Below, in pieces: positions 58,711 through 64,000 of a stretch of DNA of 64,000 bases (position 1 is its first letter; every line of letters begins with the position of its first letter). Below the pieces are notes generated by a model. That model was not told the origin of the DNA. It saw only the letters and a list, made by a program, of their open reading frames with translations, and did no database searches. Position numbers and translations under genes: made by a program. Location: NCBI RefSeq assembly GCF_020509005.1, contig NC_063016.1, positions 3,534,001 to 3,598,000 on the forward strand, in the 5' to 3' direction. This DNA is from Fulvia fulva. Its lineage: Eukaryota > Ascomycota > Dothideomycetes > Mycosphaerellales > Mycosphaerellaceae.

Positions 58711-61044
58711 GCTACGCCCCGGGGCAAGGCAAAAGCGTTAGCCGACCATTTCTTTTCGACGCAAGTAGAGGCAGACCTTACGGACATCGACCCGAGCACA
58801 TACCCGGAACCCCTGGACATGGATTGGGCGGTTAGCCCTAACACAGTAACAGGAGTCATAAGTAAGCTAAAGGGACGAAAAGCCCCAGGCCCAGACAGGA
58901 TACCAAACGTACTGCTAAAAGAGTGTAGAGAAGAGATCGCGCCGAGCCTTGCAAACCTATTTACCGCGTGCCTACGGCTAGGGTATCACCCGAAGCCGTA
59001 CAGAGAGTCTATGACAGTAGTGCTACGCAAGCCACAGAAGGAAGACTATACTCAGCCCAAGTCGTACAGACCAATAGCACTTCTAAATACGATAGGGAAG
59101 GTCCTAGAAAAGATAGTAGCCCAGAGACTTACGCAGCTTGCCGAGGACAACCACGTACTCCCAGCAACACAGATGGGGGGAAGAAGCCAGCGATCGACAC
59201 TAACAGCAATGGAGCTAATTACGGAGCAAATCCAGACCCTCTGGCACTACGGCAGGAACCGAGCGGCGTCCTTACTATCCCTCGACATCGCAGGGGCCTT
59301 CGACAACGTCTCACACCAAAGGCTAATACATATCCTACAGCAGAAAGGCATCCCCCAGTGGGCAACGTCGTTCGTCTTCTCCTTTCTCCAGGAACGGACG
59401 ACATACCTAGTCCTAGGAAGGTACACGTCCGACCCGGTGAAGGCAGAGACTGGAATACCTCAGGGATCTACTCTCTCCCCTATCCTGTTTCTAATATTTA
59501 TGTCGGATCTAATCCCCCTACTCACCTCTCCGCAAACCTCAGCATCGGGGTTCGTAGACGATACAAACATCCTAGCCTGGTCAGACTCGACAGAAGAGAA
59601 CTGTCGCCTCCTTGAAGATAGGCACAAGAAATGCGAGGAGTGGGCAAAGAAGCATGGTGCCCGGTTCGCCCCTGAAAAGTACCAACTTATACACTTCAGT
59701 AAAGCGAGAACACACCATAATATGAAGGCGGCGGTAAGAATCCAAGGCTACGAGACCAAGCCATCAGCGGAGCTACGAGTACTAGGGATCTGGCTCGACC
59801 CGAAGCTAAGCTGGAATGTACAGATTAAGAAAGCCCAGAGTCGAGCGCAAGTCAATGAAGCCTCGATAAAGAGGCTTACGGCATCTACATGGGGAGCAAC
59901 ATTCGACAAGGCAAGAGTAATGTATAAGGCGATCGTCAGACCAGCTATGTTGTACGGGGCACAGATTTGGGGAACAGGAGGCGCAGGCAAGCCGATCCCG
60001 AAACGGATAGAGCAACCCCTAAACAGGACACAGGCAGGCAACCTACGTAGGGTACTAGGCGCATACAAGACAACGTCAACAAGCACGGTAGAAATGGAGA
60101 CAGGAATACCACCAATCGGCCAGTACATCCGGGGAATGAGAATTCAATACGCGGCAAAGACGACAGGTTACCTAGCACAAACCACGATCCAGGAGGCAAA
60201 GAATAAGATAGAAAGCCGCTACCGGAGAGGGGCAGGATATAGGACAAGCCAAAAAGAGGATGACCTTACGACCTTTACGGCCGTACAGACAAGCACCGAA
60301 TGGCTAGCACGAAAGGAGGAGGAGCGTAGGACTCGCCAGGCCGGCGGGAGCAAGGCTAAGACCCAAAACCTAGCGGAACAGATAGCGAGCTGCCTATGGG
60401 AGCAGGACTGGAAAAGGAAGCCCCCTAAGACAACAGGCCCGATAGCGCTCCGAGCCTTCCAGAGACACAATTACCAGCTATATAGGGACCTGACAAGGGC
60501 CGAAGCAAGCATAGCGATCCAAATCAGGTCCGAACACATTGGATTAAGGGCCTACCTGTTCAGAAGACGCGCACTAGACATCTATAGCCCAGCCTGCCAG
60601 TGTGGCTACCCATCGCAAAACCCAGAACATATGCTACTACGATGCCCGCAGTGGGCGAGAGGCAGGGGAAATTGGAGGCACCAAGCGGGAAGGAGAGACT
60701 ACAAGTCAATTATTAGGGACAAAGGCAACATTCGCCGAATCTCTCGGTGGATACTACAGCAGGGATACCTCCAGCAGTTTAGCCTCGCGAGCGAGACGGA
60801 GGAGTGGATAGACAAGAGGCGGAAGCGAGGGGGGTTGCAGATAGGGTAGTCATCAGGGCAGGCCCATGACACTAGCGTACCCCTAACAAGGGAAATTTAA
60901 GACGACAACGAGGAGGAAAAGACAGGCGGGAAGGAGGAGGGGTTTTCACCAACACGGTTTCCCCTCTATATATACAAAAACAAGATAGCATAGCTATATA
61001 GGCCAAAGGGCACTACAACAGCTTAATGAAATATCTATCTATCT
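57629..61044 (+). mobile_element. Chimeric retroelement D: leader + LINE-Y RT part (not RIP-mutated)
   Basis: The leader (57629-58706) is followed at 58707 by CCAGGCTACGCCCC, which matches LINE-Y at about 49231. It then runs colinearly with LINE-Y to the TATCTATCTATCT tail at 61032-61044. ORF1 and endonuclease are absent; the RT frame is intact. No clear TSD: the left flank ends ATATACGCGGCC and the right flank starts AGTATACGTTGTA. CA and TG are common, so this copy escaped RIP. Confidence 0.88.
58819..60849 (+). CDS. Reverse transcriptase of LINE-Y, intact, without endonuclease
   Basis: 676 codons from an internal Met. The frame is open a further ~110 bp upstream, to a stop in the leader. 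RT blocks: GRKAPGPDRIPNVLLKE, SYRPIALLNTIGKVLEK, SLLSLDIAGAFDNVSH, GIPQGSTLSPILFLIFMSDL, and the catalytic GFVDDTNILAW with its Asp pair. After the thumb come an ELRVLGIWLDPKL block and the C-terminal CQCG...EHMLLRCPQW zinc-binding motif typical of Tad1-type LINEs. There is no RNase H domain and no AP-endonuclease. It is the only undamaged retroelement enzyme in the window and could act on its own or other RNAs if transcribed. Expression is unknown; the only upstream sequence is the leader. Confidence 0.9.
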   Translation: MDWAVSPNTVTGVISKLKGRKAPGPDRIPNVLLKECREEIAPSLANLFTACLRLGYHPKPYRESMTVVLRKPQKEDYTQPKSYRPIALLNTIGKVLEKIVAQRLTQLAEDNHVLPATQMGGRSQRSTLTAMELITEQIQTLWHYGRNRAASLLSLDIAGAFDNVSHQRLIHILQQKGIPQWATSFVFSFLQERTTYLVLGRYTSDPVKAETGIPQGSTLSPILFLIFMSDLIPLLTSPQTSASGFVDDTNILAWSDSTEENCRLLEDRHKKCEEWAKKHGARFAPEKYQLIHFSKARTHHNMKAAVRIQGYETKPSAELRVLGIWLDPKLSWNVQIKKAQSRAQVNEASIKRLTASTWGATFDKARVMYKAIVRPAMLYGAQIWGTGGAGKPIPKRIEQPLNRTQAGNLRRVLGAYKTTSTSTVEMETGIPPIGQYIRGMRIQYAAKTTGYLAQTTIQEAKNKIESRYRRGAGYRTSQKEDDLTTFTAVQTSTEWLARKEEERRTRQAGGSKAKTQNLAEQIASCLWEQDWKRKPPKTTGPIALRAFQRHNYQLYRDLTRAEASIAIQIRSEHIGLRAYLFRRRALDIYSPACQCGYPSQNPEHMLLRCPQWARGRGNWRHQAGRRDYKSIIRDKGNIRRISRWILQQGYLQQFSLASETEEWIDKRRKRGGLQIG

Positions 61045-61049
61045 AGTAT

Positions 61050-62336
61050 ACGTTGTATCTATGTCGTAATAGAGGTCCTGACTAGTATATAGTCTAACGA
61101 CGCCTCGAGTTTATGTTCGATCCTATAGTAGGTTACCGTATAGTAGTAGCTATCTAAGATCTAGGAGAGGTCGATCGTGCCTTAGAGTCCCCCTCTCTTC
61201 TAGGTGCCTAGGTCCTTCGGGGTATTAAGGGCAATTACGTTACTCGCTATCAAGTCGATAAGGAAGGAATCGTATTTAGTAAGCTAGCTACGAGATAAGG
61301 TAACAAGTCTTAACCGCGCTTTCCTACTTATCTAGTACTACCGTATAGCCTCGTTTCGAGAGGTTAGCCCGGAGCAAAAGCTTCCCTCTACGCCCTCCCT
61401 CCCTATTTGCTCCTTAAGCTAATATCCACCTCTATAGGCCTAAGCCCTTTAGTGCTCTCTATTGACCGATATACGTATCCGTCCTCTCGGGCTATATAGA
61501 TAGTGTTAGCCGTCGCTACTAGTATATACTACGCCCTAGGTTTTGACGCCCTTCGCGTTACCGCAGCCTATCTCTAGAAAGCGGCCGTCTATACCTCGTA
61601 GGTTTGCTCGGGGCACACACTACGCCGGGTAGCGTACTCCTTACGTTTCTACCTACTAACTAATATAAAGTTCCTTATTACCCTACCCTCGATCCTCCCC
61701 GATTATAGAACTAATCTACTTGTATTATACGTCTTTTCCCCGTCCTAATAGCCGTCTTTTCCTTACTTAGGCTATCGTCTTTTCCTCGTCGTAATCTACT
61801 ATATTAGACTAGGTGCGTTATGTAGCGGGACAGGTAGTGCCTTAGGTAAAACCCTCGTTCCTATACCGGGTGTTTAATAGGCCCTTATAGGCTTCGTCGC
61901 GTGTCTACCTACCCACCGTATTGCCCGCTAGCAAACACTAGATTGTTTCGTAGTCCGCTCGACGCCGTTATATAGTCCGCTTAGTTATTGTTCTATAGTC
62001 CGCTCGTCTAATGTTCGTCGCTTAGCCCGCTCGGTTTACGGTCTCCGGAGGTAAAAATTCTACACTTATACTAGAGGTGTCCTATCGAGCGTATAGGCCA
62101 CGGTTCCGCGCCCTTCTTATACGTAGAAAGAAGAGGGACTCGCTCCCGACACGAGTACACGCTCGTCGGATAGTTTTTATACCCGTTTTACTAGTAGTCC
62201 TCTATTCGCCGCGGCTTCGCCTACGCTACGCGCCCGTCGCGCCTACGACGCTCTAGCGTAAGAATACTTGGCTCTCTCGTAGCTAGACGAGAGGTTCGTA
62301 GCCGACACTACGTATAGGTGATTCTCGTCGTCGACC
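61050..62336 (-). mobile_element. Chimeric retroelement B: leader + LINE-Z endonuclease fragment (RIP-mutated)
   Basis: On the minus strand the leader runs 62336 to about 61259 and then joins a ~209-bp fragment matching LINE-Z 44320-44530. The fragment stops abruptly against the 3' tail of chimera D, so its own tail is missing. The leader end matches the other three within about 4 nt. Differences from the unmutated leader are of RIP type. Confidence 0.8.
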
Positions 62337-62380
62337 TATTAGATATAATACTCTCCGAGTATTTATAGCAGTAGTATATA

Positions 62381-64000
62381 GATAGATAGATAGATATTTC
62401 ATTAAGCTGTTATAGTGCCCTTTGGCCTATATAGCTATACTATCTTGTTTTTGTATATATAGAGGGGAAACCGTATTAGTGAAAACCCCTCCTCCTTCCC
62501 GCCTGTCTTTTCCTCCTCGTTATCGTCTTAAATTTCCCTTATTAGGGATACGCTAGTGTTATAGGCCTGCCCTAATAACTACCCTATCTACAACCCCCCT
62601 CGCTTCCGCCTCTTGTCTATCTACTCCTCTATCTCGCTCGCGAGGCTAAACTACTAGAGGTATCCCTACTATAGTATCTACCGAGAGATTCGGCGAATGT
62701 TGCCTTTGTCCCTAATAATTAACTTGTAGTCTCTCCTTCCCGCTTAGTACCTCTAATTTCCCCTACCTCTCGCCTACTACGGGCATCTTAGTAGTATATA
62801 TTCTAGGTTTACGATAGGTAGCTACACTAGTAGGCTAGGCTATAGATGTCTAGTACGCGTCTCCTAAATAGATAGGCCCTTAATCTAATATATTCGGACC
62901 TAATTTAGATCGCTATGCTTACTTCGGCCCTTGTTAGGTCCCTATATAGCTAGTAATTGTGTCTCTAGAAGGCTCGGAGCGCTATCGGGCCTATTGTCTT
63001 AGGGGGCTTCCTTTTCTAGTCCTACTCCTATAGGTAGCTCGCTATCTATTCCGCTAGGCTTTAGGTCTTAGCCTTGCTCCCGCCGGCCTAGCGAGTCCTA
63101 CGCTCCTCCTCCTTTCGTGCTAGCCATTCGGTGCTTATCTATACGGCCGTAAAGGTAGTAAGGTCATCCTCTTTTTAGCTTGTCCTATGTCCTGCCCCTC
63201 TCCGGTAGCGGCTTTCTATCTTATTCTTTACCTCCTAGATCGTAGTTTATACTAGGTAACCTATCGTCTTTGCCGCGTATTAAATTCTCATTCTCCGGAT
63301 ATACTAGCCGATTAGTAGTATTCCTATCTCTGTTTCTACCGTACTTATTAACGTTGTCTTGTATACGCCTAGTACCCTACGTAGGTTGCCTACCTATGTC
63401 CTATTTAGGGGTTGCTCTATCCGTTTCGGGATCGGCTTACCTACGCCTCCTATTCCCTAAATCTATGCCCCGTATAATATAGCTAGTCTAACGATCGCCT
63501 TATATATTACTCTTACCTTGTCGAATGTTGCTCCCTAGGTAGATACCGTAAGCCTCTTTATCGAGGCTTTATTGACTTACGCTCGACTCTAGGCTTTCTT
63601 AATCTATACATTCTAGCTTAGCTTCGGGTCGAGCTAGATCCCTAGTACTCGTAGCTCCGCTAATAGCTTAGTCTCGTAGCCTTAGATTCTTACCGCCGCC
63701 TTTATATTATAGTATATTCTCGCTTTACTAAAGTGTATAAGTTAGTACTTTTTAGGGGCGAACCGGGCACTATACTTCTTTGCCTACTCCTTGTATTTCT
63801 TGTGCCTATCTTTAAGGAGGCGACAGTTCTCTTCTATCGAGTCTAACTAAGCTAGGATGTTTATATCGTCTACGAACCCCGATACTAAGGTTTACGGAGA
63901 GGTAAGTAGGGGGATTAGGTCCGACATAAATATTAGAAACAGGATAGGGGAGAGAGTAGATCCCTAAGGTATTCTAGTCTCTGCCTTTACCGGGTCGGAC
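62381..64000 (-). mobile_element. LINE-Y, reversed, running off the window (RIP-mutated)
   Basis: It starts with a TAGA-repeat tail and matches the reverse complement of LINE-Y from its 3' end to within the RT domain at the window end. It keeps more TG/CA than the full-length copy at 46405, so RIP was lighter or more recent here. The 44 bp between 62337 and 62380 are unassigned. Confidence 0.82.

Larger units (their letters stand above)
38340..64000. other. RIP-mutated repeat block with two unmutated islands
   Basis: CA and TG are strongly depleted and TA is abundant, while CG is kept. Former Trp and Gln codons appear as TAG/TAA in all element ORFs. Exceptions are 54035-55974 and 57629-61044. 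Some CA sites survive, mainly in TCA and ACA contexts. Confidence 0.85.

Noticed and set aside
59219..60470. Antisense open frames across the RT gene
   Set aside because: Shadows of the coding strand; the RT frame explains the region completely.
54893..62336. Leader pairs as long terminal inverted repeats of DNA transposons
   Set aside because: Orientation of A with C and D with B would allow it, but A and C each have their own TSD and a LINE-type tail, so each leader is the 5' end of a separate retroelement insertion.

Overview
The window is nuclear DNA of a filamentous ascomycete. Most introns are 48-58 nt, and the gene set includes NCS6, CWC24, an ApsA/Num1 cortical anchor, a Clr5-ankyrin protein and an Ayg1-like hydrolase. 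The long mutated repeat block carries the C-to-T at CpA signature of repeat-induced point mutation (RIP). A dothideomycete, possibly of the Mycosphaerellaceae, is my best guess; that placement is inference.

Positions 1-38,100 are gene-bearing DNA. From left to right: an F-box-like protein (5' end outside the window), a Clr5-ankyrin gene broken by an in-frame TAG, a small repeat-containing protein, an HSL-type esterase, a five-exon RING/RS protein, a transposase-derived HTH relic, an Ayg1-like hydrolase, a universal stress protein, two tandemly duplicated C2H2 zinc-finger genes, a secreted LPTN-repeat protein, ApsA/Num1, Cwc24, an unrecognised 331-residue protein, a decayed GH35 beta-galactosidase, Ncs6/Ctu1, a small secreted cysteine protein, and two weak small genes. 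A tRNA-Trp-like gene with a 53-nt insertion in its D arm sits at the edge of the repeats.

Positions 38,300-64,000 are nested retrotransposons: a Ty3/gypsy fragment with a chromodomain, two Tad1-like LINE families (called Z and Y here) with TCTA-repeat 3' tails, a second LTR element with a gag region, and a solo LTR. Nearly all of it lacks CpA/TpG dinucleotides. Two islands, 54,035-55,974 and 57,629-61,044, are not mutated although they lie inside mutated DNA, so they arrived after the last RIP episode.

The main discovery is a leader of about 1,078 nt that is joined at essentially the same 3' end to four different LINE body segments. These come from both LINE families and start at four unrelated positions. 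Two of the four chimeras have clean 13-14 bp target-site duplications (TSDs), and the full-length LINEs here lack the leader. This looks like template switching by LINE reverse transcriptase onto an independent RNA, comparable in layout to the WEIRD/MGL chimera MINE of Magnaporthe. Two chimeras predate RIP and two postdate it, so the process has been repeated.
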